DNA of 64,000 bases, taken from assembly GCF_963576675.1 (NCBI RefSeq), contig NC_088916.1, positions 12,128,501-12,192,500 of the forward strand, given 5' to 3'. This document shows, one piece after another, positions 47,699 to 58,225 of the stretch. Within the stretch, counting starts at the first letter, position 1; each line of letters begins with the position of its first letter. The translations under genes and the position numbers were made by a program. The DNA comes from Euphorbia lathyris. Taxonomy: Eukaryota > Streptophyta > Magnoliopsida > Malpighiales > Euphorbiaceae. Under the pieces are notes generated by a model. That model saw nothing but the letters and a program-made list of their open reading frames with translations. It searched no databases and had not been told where the DNA came from.

Positions 47699-47788
47699 AT
47701 TCTCCATCTATAAAATTAAACAATGTTGCTACTTCAGTTATCCACATTTACTCTTTACATTACGATCAACGAAAACTCTCAAACATAA

Positions 47789-48538
47789 ATGGCTTCATCT
47801 GATTTTACCAACGAGTTCCCTAATTTTCCTCCCGAGAAAAGCATAGTTTCAACTTTGAATAAGTCTGATTGCACGACGAAGATGCTTGATTATCAATACT
47901 ACGCAATCCGTGTATATGGAGAGACATTTGTGAGTCCAACAATGTTCCATCCTGAATTTCCATTTATGTTTTGCTTCAAGCTTCCGTCTGCTGGTGAGTT
48001 TCCAATATACTCACTACACATGTTGTGGTTCTTATGTTATATGAATTACATGCCTTTTGAATTTGCTCTAGAGGAATGGTTGAACAATTTGAATGAAGGA
48101 AATATTCCTAGTCATATTCAAACATTTCTGAAGTGGTTTATGCCTATTGATGACTGGAAAGCTATGTTCGCCAGACTATTGCGTGATAATCAGAGGGGAA
48201 TCATCCCTAAAAAAAATTTCAACTCCATCATCTTTTTAAGATGGACAGAGTCTGAAATTTCTCATGAGGTTCATCGAACTTATCCTTACTCGATCGTGAA
48301 AAATTGGGATCGCTATAAATTAGAGGTTCGAGTACTACAGAGTATCAGCGCTTCAAAGAACGATTACCTGCCAGGACGAGCTTGGCCAAGAAATAGAGGA
48401 AATGCTCCATGGAACATTTTTCCTGTGGAATATGAGACGAATATTGCAGAGGAGAAAGAGATATACATTGCAATACAGTCAGGTGTACTAGCGACATCTT
48501 CACCAAACATTCAGGTGTACGAAGAAGATAGTGACTAA
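47789..48538 (+). CDS. Unidentified 249-aa protein carried by the Mutator-like element
   Basis: An intact single-exon frame, the only undamaged one in the element, starts 76 bp after the OTU stop and is oriented the same way. I do not recognise a family. The N-terminal half is hydrophobic and aromatic-rich (FHPEFPFMFCFKLP, HMLWFLCYMNYMPFEF) but without a clear membrane helix. The middle is basic (ARLLRDNQRGIIPKKN), a WPRNRGNAPWNIFP segment follows, and the tail is acidic (YEEDSD). This pattern could belong to a nucleic-acid or capsid-like protein, but that is speculation. It may be a captured gene or an accessory transposition factor. Repeats of CAGTTTATGTCGTTCTAATG follow at once (48537-48641). 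Confidence 0.6.
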   Translation: MASSDFTNEFPNFPPEKSIVSTLNKSDCTTKMLDYQYYAIRVYGETFVSPTMFHPEFPFMFCFKLPSAGEFPIYSLHMLWFLCYMNYMPFEFALEEWLNNLNEGNIPSHIQTFLKWFMPIDDWKAMFARLLRDNQRGIIPKKNFNSIIFLRWTESEISHEVHRTYPYSIVKNWDRYKLEVRVLQSISASKNDYLPGRAWPRNRGNAPWNIFPVEYETNIAEEKEIYIAIQSGVLATSSPNIQVYEEDSD

Positions 48539-48641
48539 TGTCTTTTTTTTCCGGTTTATGTCGTTGTAATGTCTTTTTTCAGTTTATGTCGTTCTAATGT
48601 ATTTTTACAGTTTATGCAGTTTATGTCGTTCTAATGTATTC
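48537..48641. repeat. Degenerate tandem repeat after the unknown ORF
   Basis: Three to four copies of a unit containing GTTTATGTCGTTCTAATGT, about 30-40 bp each, lie between the convergent gene sets. They could include the 3' end signals for both strands. Confidence 0.8.
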
Positions 48642-48746
48642 TTAAATTTGCAATAATAACAAAACATACCACAAAAAAGTACTAAAATATCAATCCACCA
48701 AATTCTGTCAAAATAGTACTAAAATACTACAAAATACAGTCATAAG

Positions 48747-51422
48747 TCACTTGACCAAATGCCAAGCATCCATAATCTCCTCTAACGACTGCCTATATAC
48801 AATCGCAGCATCCTCGTCCAGATGACTCATGTGATCCAGCACAGTTTCACCCCAGTCAGATAATCGACTAACCCACTGTAAAAAAGTAAGGAACAAAAAA
48901 CAAGGTTAATATCATTTCACATTTCAGTAAATATCATTTCACATTACTAGACCAGTCAAGAAAACCAAAAATAACTTACAATCTCACTGTTCGAGCGAGT
49001 ATAAACAGCCGGTCCGGGTGCAACAATCTCCGGAAGTAGACGAGGGTGTGAGTGACGGGTGTACCAATGCATGTACTGATCCTCACAATCTGATGGAGTA
49101 TGTGCTGGAGTGAATACAGACAGTATAAGGACGGACGACTGGGGAAAAGAGTCCCAAATACCCTGCACCATCACAGCTGGCACCTCTACACGATACTTCA
49201 AACTGGTCCACGGGCGAACAGCCTTAGAAGGCTGCAATATCGGTCTAGGAATGGTCTGCACATGTCCAAGCTGTCGAAGGCATCGCCCCGGCATGTACGG
49301 CTCGATCACATCCCGATACCGTATCCATCCAGAATATAGAGTCCTCGGGGTCTCAGTAATGGCATCAGGGCCATACGGCATCCACATGACCTACCGATGT
49401 ATAAAATTACATTAACACATACAAGTAATACACAAATTTGTTTTAATTGAATAGTATTTATAATTATAAAGCAAGTATACCTCATCTGCTGTCAACACAT
49501 CAAGCCGGGCACGAAATGCTCTCAGCCGCTCATCGCTCTTCTCCATCGATATAGATGGCCACAACGAAGCCCTAGGAAGATCCGGGTCAACTGTAACTGC
49601 CTCTCGATGTGGCCTGAAGCAAGGAAAATACTCATAAATCCAGGACTGGAGCAATGTCATACAACCCGTCATCTGCCCGCAATCTCCTCTGGTAGCAATA
49701 CCAAGATGACGGTATAGATATGCTAGTGCAGCTGATCCCCAAGAAAGTCCAACGGCTCCAGCCGCCGAGTCCTGCACCTCTAACAGACAAGAAGGTCGGA
49801 TGCGGTCACAACTCTTGTCTACGAACAAGGTGGAACCGAGCATCAGCCACGTCCAAGCTATAGCCTGGGTCTCAGGAATCCGATCACCTCCACAGCGCTC
49901 CATGACGGAAGCGGCTCGTATACCACCAGAAGCATAATGACGGGCATCTAACTCAACCCGAGTCACCCCAAACTAATCCATCACGCACTCCTTAAGCTCA
50001 TCAACAGTCGCATCAGCAGTCACCATAGCACCATCTACGGGGATGCGCAATATCTCCCACACATCATGCATCAAAATGGTCATCTCGCCAAATGGCATGT
50101 GAAATGATGACGTGTTTGGCTGCCACCGCTCAACAAATGTCGTGATCAGTGCATCATCTATGTGACTGTGCATAATACCAGGTAAATGGAACAAGCCAGA
50201 TGACTCGATACGCGACTGAATCGTCCGGGAAGAACCACTGTACCATAATCTCAGCTTCGTGCAATACCCTGATCTGGTATGACACCTAAGGACGCCCCTG
50301 TCCTGACCGGCCCATATAGCACATGCAATATGTCCCAAAAAGCTCGGGATCACAGCACCATCAAATGGACCCCCGGGGACGGGGTCCTTCACAACCCAGT
50401 CATCCTCTACACTCCTCGATCGCTTGCTGCTACCTGAAATTACAGCAAACGGTAGACATTAATTTTTTAGTATATTTTTCAATAATCACGATTAACACAA
50501 ATACAAATAAACACATTTTTAATTTCTCTTACCAGAAGAAGATGCTGCGGTAGAAGAAAATCGTCCGTCTCGACCCCTCGTCACAACGCCACGATCTATG
50601 GGGATAGTATCAGCACTAGGACGATGCATAGAAGCATCCCCGTCCATGTCTATACCAGCCGCCTCATCCCGTCCCTCAGCACGCTCCGCCTGTGCAGCAT
50701 GTGCCCTCCGGGCGTCCGCCATAAACCGCTGCTGCTCCTCCCGGTCCCGTCGAGCAGATGCAGTAACAGGACGTGAAGACGTGCGTCTAGGGTCAGCTCC
50801 CTCCTTATCCTGTAATATTATTTATTTATAAGGTATATTCAATTTAACATAATTTTTTTTTCTATACGTTCGGGTTTGCCTACGCCCGGTCCGTGCAATT
50901 TTTTTTAAAAAAAATTCAAAATTTGCCCCTTTTTGGCCTGGGCGGGTGGTTTACACCACCTGCCCTAAGGGCCAAACGGGTGCGGCGCACCAGTCGGCCT
51001 TAGGGCCGACCAGTGCGCCGTAAATGTTTGGCCCTTAGGCCAAACGGGTGGCGCATGCGCCCCACCATAAGGTGGAGCGCATGCGTTGTACGCGTTCCAC
51101 CTTAAGTGGAACGCGTACGTCGAGCGATCCACCCTAAGGTGGATCGCATGCGCCGCGCGCTCCGCCTTACGGTGGAGCGCGTGCGCCGTGCGATCCACCT
51201 TAGGGTGGATCGCTCGACACGCTGCATCTCCACCTACGGTGGAACGCATAGTTCATGCGTTCCACCGTAGGTGGAGATGGATTCCGGCGCCCGCCTAGGC
51301 GAAATTCTGGGATTTTAATCCCGAATTTCGGCCCGATTACTCACGATTTTGATAACTTTTTTTATGGAAATACTTACCGTAATACCCATGTATCCTTTGC
51401 CGATGCCTCCTCTTCGTGCCAT
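48747..51422 (-). pseudogene. MAIN-like plant mobile domain (PMD) gene, 5 exons, one stop
   Basis: Minus-strand exons are 51422-51378, 50809-50533, 50433-49481, 49390-48980 and 48875-48747, totalling 1,815 nt (604 codons plus stop) with clean GT-AG junctions and phases. Exon 2 is Arg/Ala-rich and probably disordered. Exon 3 carries the plant mobile domain shared with MAIN and MAIN-LIKE proteins and with PP7-long-form homologues: LRCHTRSGYCTKLRLWY, GIMHSHIDDALITTFVERWQP, SSFHMPFGEMTILMHDV and LRIPVDG. The only lesion seen is a TAG at 49973-49975, where a Trp is expected. Cellular MAIN proteins act in the nucleus in meristem maintenance and transposon silencing. Here the gene sits inside a transposon and converges on the transposase. 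Confidence 0.88.
50937..51301. repeat. Palindrome array in the PMD gene first intron
   Basis: At least six hairpin units occur. Perfect 10-bp stems with 4-nt loops lie at 51124-51147 (core CCACCCTAAGGTGG) and 51190-51213. A 13-bp stem lies at 51088-51118, a near-perfect one at 51156-51182, and a perfect 24-bp stem at 51225-51248 with 51256-51279. Larger nested arms lie at 50965-51040. The outer words GCCTGGGCGGG and CCCGCCTAGGC mirror each other as in the left array. Nearly every unit has CCACC and GGTGG around a TAAG-like loop. Confidence 0.93.
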
Positions 51423-51575
51423 CTCGTTTTTGGTCGGTTTTTTTTAGAATGGAAAAGATGTTGAGAGGATTTGGAATTTCAAAACTTATGTTTGAAATAA
51501 TGAGAAGGGCAAAAAGGTCAATACAGGGCGGTGAACCGGAATTTTAGTGCGGTATATAGTCGCCCACTATTTTTA

Positions 51576-53034
51576 TAAATTTTGAATTTAATCATGAAAC
51601 TTTAAGCAAGTTTAAGGAACTAATGAAGTAACATATAAATTCATTTATTGAATTAGATTTGTGTCAATTTCATTCTTTTCATTGGTTGCATTTTGTAGTT
51701 TTCTCTTTAGTAATATTTCAGACCTAATTCTTTTAGGTCTCCTAAAGGTGGTTGGGATGTCCATAGTCCTTCTAGTTCTAGCTTACCATTTTTACTCAAA
51801 AAAAAAAAATGTTATAATCTAATTCACACAAAAAGCGTTGGTATTTTCATAATATAATTAAAAGACTCTTATTTAAAATTCATATTTTGGATCTTTTCAT
51901 ACGTGATATATGAGAAATTAAGATTGAATTTTAATTTAATAAATGTGATTATGGATATGTTATACGCCTAATCTCCAACTAAAACAAGCTCTAAATTCTG
52001 AATTTCCGAAAAGGAATCGCACGAACATCCGACTTGTATCAATATCCGAAGCAAATGAATAGTAAACACATAATGTCATGATAGTACTGATCTATCGAGC
52101 GAGGTAGGATGAGATTATGTCGTTTCTACACATAACAGGATAAACGAACTCAAAAGTCTTCGCAGACAATCTTTATCCCAACATCATGAAAAACGGAGTC
52201 AAAATAACAATGAATAGACGTACAATAACGTTTACACCCATATTGACTGGTGGTTGCTCCAGTTCAAACATGTAGGTCTTTCAAAAAATGCCTGTCTAAA
52301 CCCATATCACATAACCACCCGAGAGAGCGGACAAGCACGCTTCACGGCCCACCCGAGGCACAAAGGCGACATACTTTAAAAAGCGATTTGAAACAAATAT
52401 AGGGACCGACTTTACAAATTATCACACATATAAACCCAGAATCTCCAAATTAACTACAGTACATTGAAAGCATCTTTTAACCGACCAATTGACTCAAATA
52501 TTCATTAACTGAACACCGTAACAAATTAGAAATCTCAATTTACAAACTTTTAAACCACAGACCTCTATTCGTAAATCCGCAAACCAAGAAAAAAAAATTT
52601 GCAACAAAAATCTTACATCCAAAATCCAAAAATTTCCAAAGAACAAGGACATGAGCAGGATTAATCTATCGGAAATTCAAACACTTGGAGAATGGTAGAC
52701 CACCGGCCATATCCGCCCTCTCCGTCGGCATTTGGACATTTATTAGCTATTTCTTCGTTTCCCTTTTAACCTTTACCATTTCCTTCAACTTTCCTACTTA
52801 GTGGCCTACGCTTTTGGGTTTTTATTTTAAGAAAGAGAAGATGCTCTCTTTCTTTTGATTTTCAAATTCATGTATTTTAGGATTTCTTAATTCACACAAC
52901 AAAGTCAATCCTAATGTGCAGGTTCATAGATCTGTCTTTGTTCTATCGATCCGATATCATCTTTGATTGTTTTTAACATGTTCTAATGTTAATTTTGATA
53001 CATAAAACAATAATCCAAGTCTAAAACTCATACA
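51576..53034. other. Spacer and promoter region of the MCU gene
   Basis: No reading frame, terminal repeats or RNA gene was recognised from 51576 to about 52700. The last 300 bp are T-rich and presumably hold the MCU promoter and leader; no clear TATA box could be assigned. Confidence 0.45.
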
Positions 53035-56000
53035 ATGTGGAGGAGATTATGGTCTTCTGGTGTTTTCAAGCACACAGCCGCCGCATCTACGGCGGCGGTG
53101 GTGGTGAGGTCGACTCCGTCACTCACGGCTTCACCGGTTTTGTTGGGATCGGGAAGGTATCCGATTCTTCAACCTTCATGTTTTGGAAGAGAAGGACGGC
53201 CGGGTGCGACGCTGTTGAGCAAGTATTACTTAATGTCAACGTCGTCTTCGTCTGATTCTAATGGCAGCGGCAAAAAGGAAGGAGGAGGAGAAGGGGGGAA
53301 AGTAGATACTGAAAGTATAACTTGTGGAGAGGTGAAGAGATTGATGAGGCTAGTGAATGTGGAAGGATTGAAATTGAAATTAGGGATGGATGGGAAAGAG
53401 ATAATACCTTATACTGATCTTCTTGAAGCTTGTAAAAGCATGGGTGTTGCTAGAACTCAAGAAGAAGCCATGGCTTTTGCTCGTGTTATGGATGAGGCTG
53501 GTGTCATCCTTCTCTTCCGAGACAAGGTTTATCTCCATCCTGATAAGGTACCTTATTTCCCCCCTTTCCCCTGTGTATGGAGCATATTCCATTTTGTGTC
53601 CATTTCCTTTCATTATCATTGGATTCTATTGGTGCTCCTTGAGAAAAATCATTTTCCTTCTTTTTGTTTTGTTTTGCTTTATTGCTGTAATCACGGGACC
53701 TGTCAAATCAATTCATGATGTTCTGCTTTCCTATGTTGCCTCTTATTATATATCATGCTCAGCCTTGCATTTTAGTACAGATTTAAAACACTAAACAGCT
53801 CCAAGGTTATGATTGCAGTAGTTTTTTTGGGCCTAAACCTAAATCATCCAGATTCGAGCCATGTAGGTCCCTCTGGGGAGGCGAAACTCTCCCGCATAAG
53901 TATTTTAATCACGGTTACATTCTCATCTCCATGATTGCAGTAGTTAAGACATCAATAAAGTGTATATGTCATGAATTGTTGGGTTAAGAGAAGCATGATT
54001 AGTTTCTTTATCTTTTATTTGTCTTGTTAGTGACAAACAGAAACATGTAGGGCAGTTTTAGGTAAAATGTGATTGAACTTTAAGCATAATGCAGTAGTAC
54101 AGAGTGAGGATACCTCTTTTTCATGTCTGGGGATGTCACAGTATGGGGCCTAGCATGTTCTTGAATTGGATATCCCACTTGTAACCATCAAATTGCTGTT
54201 TTTCATTGTGGCCCAGAAATAGTACAAACAGAATTAGAAATACCAGAATGTAAAAGTGTTATGAAATTGACAAGCTATATTATATTGGTAAAGCTTTTGT
54301 TTAATCGGACTAAAGAAGGTCTACCGTATATCTCGTTTTTCTTTTCCTTTGGCTGGTGTATATTGCCTTCTTGTGAAAGAAATATGAGATGATCATTGTG
54401 GATCATTCGATTAATCTCAAGGTTCTTGGGGAACAGAATGTTTGAGCTTACATCAGCTGCTGGTGCACATAGAAAAATTTGTTCAATCATTGAAGTTGGT
54501 GTGTTGTTTATAAATGTTCTTGTTCGTAAGGAAGTATGACTCCTCTATCATTGAACGGTCAATTCTATTTGTGAGTGTCGGATCCCACTACAATCATAAC
54601 GAACTTTGTTCAAGAATTTCATGCAGTTTGTCATGATTTGAGATTTGATATAGCTAGTTGTTTGTCTATCTGAGCTCCATGTTGATTTGCAGCAAATGGT
54701 ATAGCCTTTTTCGATGTCTGTAGGCCCAAGCCAAAAGGCCGATTCCCAAAATGTATTCCAATTCCACTCTCCCTAACTGATCACTATATAACCTCTAATA
54801 TAACAAACTTCAGCTAGCGGTATGCACGTCACTTTCTATTCCGTGATTGCCCATTATTATCATCTAGCATTATCTACCACATTCTCTATCACATACTGTT
54901 GGTGAAGATTTCTTGTTACAAGGATGTAGGTTTTCACCTTTCCGTGGCCTACGGTGTGGCTATGAATCTCCAGCTTTCCTCCCAATATGGGGAGAAATTG
55001 TATTCTAAGATGTTTCCCTCTGGCAGAAGCACAAAAATGAAGATTCTACACCTCTAAGTTCTAATTTTGGAACTTGGAAGATGTCCAGATGATACTTATT
55101 TTGTTTTCTGAAATAAGTTAGTTCAAGAAACATCATTAGCACCCATCTGATCAAAACTAACTTCCTGAGGAAACGTTGAACGTGTTAGGACACAGCCTAG
55201 TTTTGAGTTTTGACTTGTGCTGCTGTTCAATTAGTTATCTTTTAACGTTCACATAACTTCATGATTTTGTCTGCATGAGTACTAGCGAACTTCTCTCTTT
55301 CTTCGAGTAGAAGCTGCTCAAAAGTTGAGTAATATAGTGATGTATCATTCTACTTTCTTCTACCTCCTTTTATGCTTGCTGGTTCATTTGGTGGAAATTG
55401 TTACTTATGTCTGCGCTCTTTCGTATACATTCTGTCCTCTTTTTGTGGATGTGTTCAGCATCATGTCACCGTACGTTCTACTGAACATGATTAGTCTTGA
55501 AAAACTCATTGTTACTTGTTACCCACATGAAAATTACAGAAAGGTAAGATGCCAAAACAATGGTTAGATCATGTGCGTCATCATGAATGAATAGAAGTGC
55601 GAAGTAGTTAGAGGTATGTATCTGTTTTCAACAATAACCAGCAGCATCTTCATGTGCATTTGCACGTGCTGGTTTTAATCGTGCTTATCTATTGTTTGAG
55701 TCTTCGGGGGGAAATCGTTTCTAGCTTTCGCAACTACTTATTCGTGTATTTGCTTGTGTTCAGGTGGTAGAACTGGTTAAAAGAGCGATGCCTCTGGCAC
55801 TTACTCCGGAAGATGACCCTATGAGGGCTGAGCTAAAACATCTGCAGGAAAGGAAGGAAGAAATTGACATACAGGCGCATAGGCAGGTTCGCCGTGTCCT
55901 TTGGTCAGGGCTTGGGTTCTTTATAGTGCAGATTTCACTATTCTTTCGACTAACATTCTGGGAATTTTCATGGGACGTCATGGAACCAATAGCGTTTTTC

Positions 56001-56255
56001 GCAACAACAACAGGCATAATAGTAGGCTATGCATACTTCTTGTTCACTTCAAGAGATCCAACTTACCAAGACTTGATGAAGAGACTCTTTCTTTCTAGGC
56101 AAAGACAGCTATTGAAGAAGCAGAGTTTTGATGTTGAGAGATTTAAGGAATTGCAGAATAAATGCAAAATATCTCCTGATGTTGCTTCTTCTGTCCGAAA
56201 ACGCACCGGCTTCGATGTCGAACTCGAGGATTGTAACACAATCCGTAAGGACTAA
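53035..56255 (+). CDS. MCU: Mitochondrial calcium uniporter protein, 2 exons
   Basis: Exon 1 is 53035-53547 and exon 2 is 55764-56255 (334 aa plus stop), separated by a phase-0 GT-AG intron. The N-terminus is rich in Arg, Ser, Thr and Ala without acids for the first 50 residues, fitting a mitochondrial presequence, and is followed by a Gly/Ser/Lys-rich linker. The MCU N-terminal domain follows ([27 protein letters not shown]). Exon 2 begins with a coiled-coil region ([25 protein letters not shown]). The first membrane helix ([20 protein letters not shown]) comes next, then the selectivity-filter motif WDVMEP, the second helix and a basic C-terminal helix. Tetramers in the inner mitochondrial membrane conduct Ca2+ into the matrix. 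Length matches plant MCUs. A retroposed SINE-like piece lies in the intron. Confidence 0.95.
53824..53930 (-). mobile_element. Short SINE-like retroposon in the MCU intron
   Basis: A 107-bp insert is bounded by a 15-bp direct repeat ATGATTGCAGTAGTT (53809-53823 and 53931-53945). Its left edge is T-rich, i.e. an A-tail on the minus strand. The minus strand contains GGCTCGAATCTGG, similar to a Pol III box B; box A is absent, so it is a 5'-truncated tRNA-type SINE or another retroposed RNA. Confidence 0.7.
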
Positions 56256-56319
56256 CTTCTTTTTCTTTGCTGCTATCTTCCTCATATCCTGGTGAGATTT
56301 ATCATATCATATATATTTG

Positions 56320-56615
56320 GCAAAATCCATTGTTAGACTCCTCAACTTTCTACATTTTGCTCATTGAGTCCTTATACTTCTACTTTTTATAAAATTGAGC
56401 CACAGCTTTTCATTTTTTGTCATTTGAGTCTCTTGAACTTGAAGTGCATTATGCATAGGCTTACTTTTTTCTTCAATCAGCCCCATTTGAAGTATACAAA
56501 GAGACTCAAATAAGTGAAAAATAAAATTTGGAGGCTCAATTAAAAATAAATAGAAGTATAGGACTTGAACTGAACAATTTAGAAAGTTGGAGGGCTGTGT
56601 ATTGTGCCTATATTA
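56320..56615. mobile_element. MITE with about 80-bp imperfect TIRs downstream of MCU
   Basis: The left arm GGCAAAATCCATTGTTAGAC...CTCAACTTTCTACATTTTG and the right arm (reverse complement GGCACAATACACAGCCCTCC...CAACTTTCTAAATTGTT) mirror each other, continuing through TATACTTCTA and AATTGAGCC words. Confidence 0.7.
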
Positions 56616-56940
56616 TATATAATCGGAATTTTAACACGGTCATACATAGAATTTACCTTGTACTTTTTCTCTTTTGACGCTCAAATTTTGTAGCTTCTTC
56701 ACTTGTGTACTTGTTCTTAAACTATAATGCTAACAGCATCATTCTTCTTCCTAATTATAATTTTCATATTCCAAAAAGCCAAGAATATTGTTTATTGGTG
56801 GGCTCTAATTGTGCCGAGTCAAGCACGGCTCATCAGAAATTTAACCAGCTCGAGCTCAACATTTTGTTTGCGAACAGTTTGTTAATTATGTTCATGAATT
56901 TTGCTCGCGAACAACTTATTAATTATATTTATTTGAAATT
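56612..56940. repeat. Direct repeat copy 1 (copy 2 at 63107-63412)
   Basis: Both copies run from TATATATAATCGGAATTT through CATTCTTCTTCCTAATTATA to GAACAACTTATTAATTAT. Each has a few substitutions and indels, and a 30-bp segment differs around the GGCTC-rich part. They lie about 6.5 kb apart in the same orientation. Confidence 0.85.
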
Positions 56941-57244
56941 TTTTTAACACAAAATTATATAGTTGTGAAATCCACAAAATTAAAGTTTCACACAAAATTC
57001 AATAGTTTTTTTATATTTCTTCCTTTATAGAAATACTATTAAAAAGAATAATTGAACCAAGTTTTATTATAATTGAGCTTATTCATGAGCTTGTTCATAA
57101 ACCAATAGCCGAGTATGCTCGCGAACTTTGTAAACAAGTTTCGATGTGCTCAAGCTCAGCTCGTTTATAATTCGAACCGAACACGGTTGAGTTTTTATTG
57201 AGCCGAACACTGAGTCGCTCATGAGCGGCTCAACTCGTTTATAC

Positions 57245-57770
57245 TAGACCTGGACATGGGCTGGGCTGGGTTGGGTCTGTCGGGCTTTTAATAAAGCCTG
57301 ACGAGCCCAAGCCCATCTTAGCCCGCAAGAAATTTAGTCGGACTCGGGCCTAAGATATGAATCCCAAGCCCGTCCGTCTAAGCCCATCTGTATATTAAAA
57401 AAATTAAAATTAAAATATCACACCAAAAAATACAATTAAATTTAAAATGTGACACCAAAAACAATTAAACCAAAAAAACATATTCAATGCTCAATTGAAT
57501 TCCAAAAAACATACTGTATCCGCCATTAAACCAAAAAATATAAAATAAATTTATAATTTATATAAATATATATTGGCTAAGTGCGGATCTGATATATTTA
57601 TATAATTTATAATTTATATATAGTATATCGGGCCGGGTCGGGTCGGACCGATGCCTAAGCTCGCCCAGTTTTTGGCGAGTTTATAACATCATTTTTATGT
57701 GTTCAAGCCCGACTAAATGAGTCTGGGCTTGGGCAGGCCGGGCGGACTTGCCGGCCCATGCTCAGATCTA
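57245..57770. mobile_element. hAT-type MITE, 526 bp
   Basis: Flanked by the perfect 8-bp duplication GTTTATAC (57237-57244 and 57771-57778). Ends TAGACCTGGACATGGGC and (reverse complement) TAGATCTGAGCATGGGC match at about 13 of 17 positions. The ends are GGCCCG-rich and the middle AT-rich, with no coding capacity. Confidence 0.88.
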
Positions 57771-58225
57771 GTTTATACTCTATTTATCGGAAACTACTAC
57801 TTTGTCAGCGCTGCTAATATTATGGATCATAAACTTCATTTCGTTCTTGACATGTTACATGATACTAACATTTTGTTAATGGACAAGTTTGACCATTTGA
57901 TTTTTTTTATTCATATCACTATAAATTATGATCAAATATCTATTTTTAGGTCATGATTTTGTTACTTTTTTAACCATGATTTATTTGGATTTTAATATTA
58001 GTATTATATGAAATATAAGGATTTTTATGTTATAAAATGAAATTTAGAGACGTTATTCTCTTGCTGATTGGGGTACTGATTTGGCTAAATCATGGAGGAT
58101 TGTCTGACTCAAATTTGGCAAACAGTTTGCAATGATGCTAGATCAGTTTTTCAGTAATATTAGTTCAGTTAAAAAAAAAAATTAGAGAATGTTAATATTA
58201 ACAACATTGTAGTTTAAGGGCTATG

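Larger units (their letters stand above)
44496..47713 (+). pseudogene. MULE transposase fused to an OTU-like cysteine protease domain, 4 exons, three stops
   Basis: Exons are 44496-44537, 44930-46278, 46369-46997 and 47082-47713, totalling 2,652 nt with closing phases and GT-AG introns. Exon 2 begins with a FAR1/MuDR-like N-terminal region, then the MULE DDE core: DIDSTYKTNKYKMPF holds the first Asp, VVVSDRELGLL the second, and LLCTWHINKDVE follows. Exon 3 gives the end of the transposase with a SWIM-like CGC...PCACEL motif and an Arg/Ser-rich stretch. Exon 4 is an OTU-type protease region: VVGDGNCGFRTVA places the Asp and catalytic Cys near 47177-47188, and NHCQHYIRL supplies the likely His near 47555. 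The protein ends in two 14-aa repeats. In-frame TAG codons at 45200-45202, 45530-45532 and 46691-46693 disable this copy. A transposase would cut and join the element ends in the nucleus; the OTU role is unknown. Confidence 0.88.
44355..51566. mobile_element. 7.2-kb Mutator-like element with transposase-OTU, unknown ORF and plant mobile domain gene
   Basis: The left end (from GGGTATTGCTAAATAC) and the reverse complement of the right end (TGGGCGACTATATACC) align over about 65 bp. The best shared core is TTCCGKTTCACCGCMCTGT followed by TTGACC and CCCTT. TATTTTTA is duplicated at 44347-44354 and 51568-51575, extendable to 9 bp with one mismatch. Contents in order: exon 1 and palindrome-filled intron of the transposase gene, the transposase body, an OTU domain exon, a 249-aa ORF, then on the other strand the PMD gene, its palindrome-filled first intron, and its exon 1 about 145 bp from the right end. 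Both terminal genes are transcribed inward. Confidence 0.88.
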
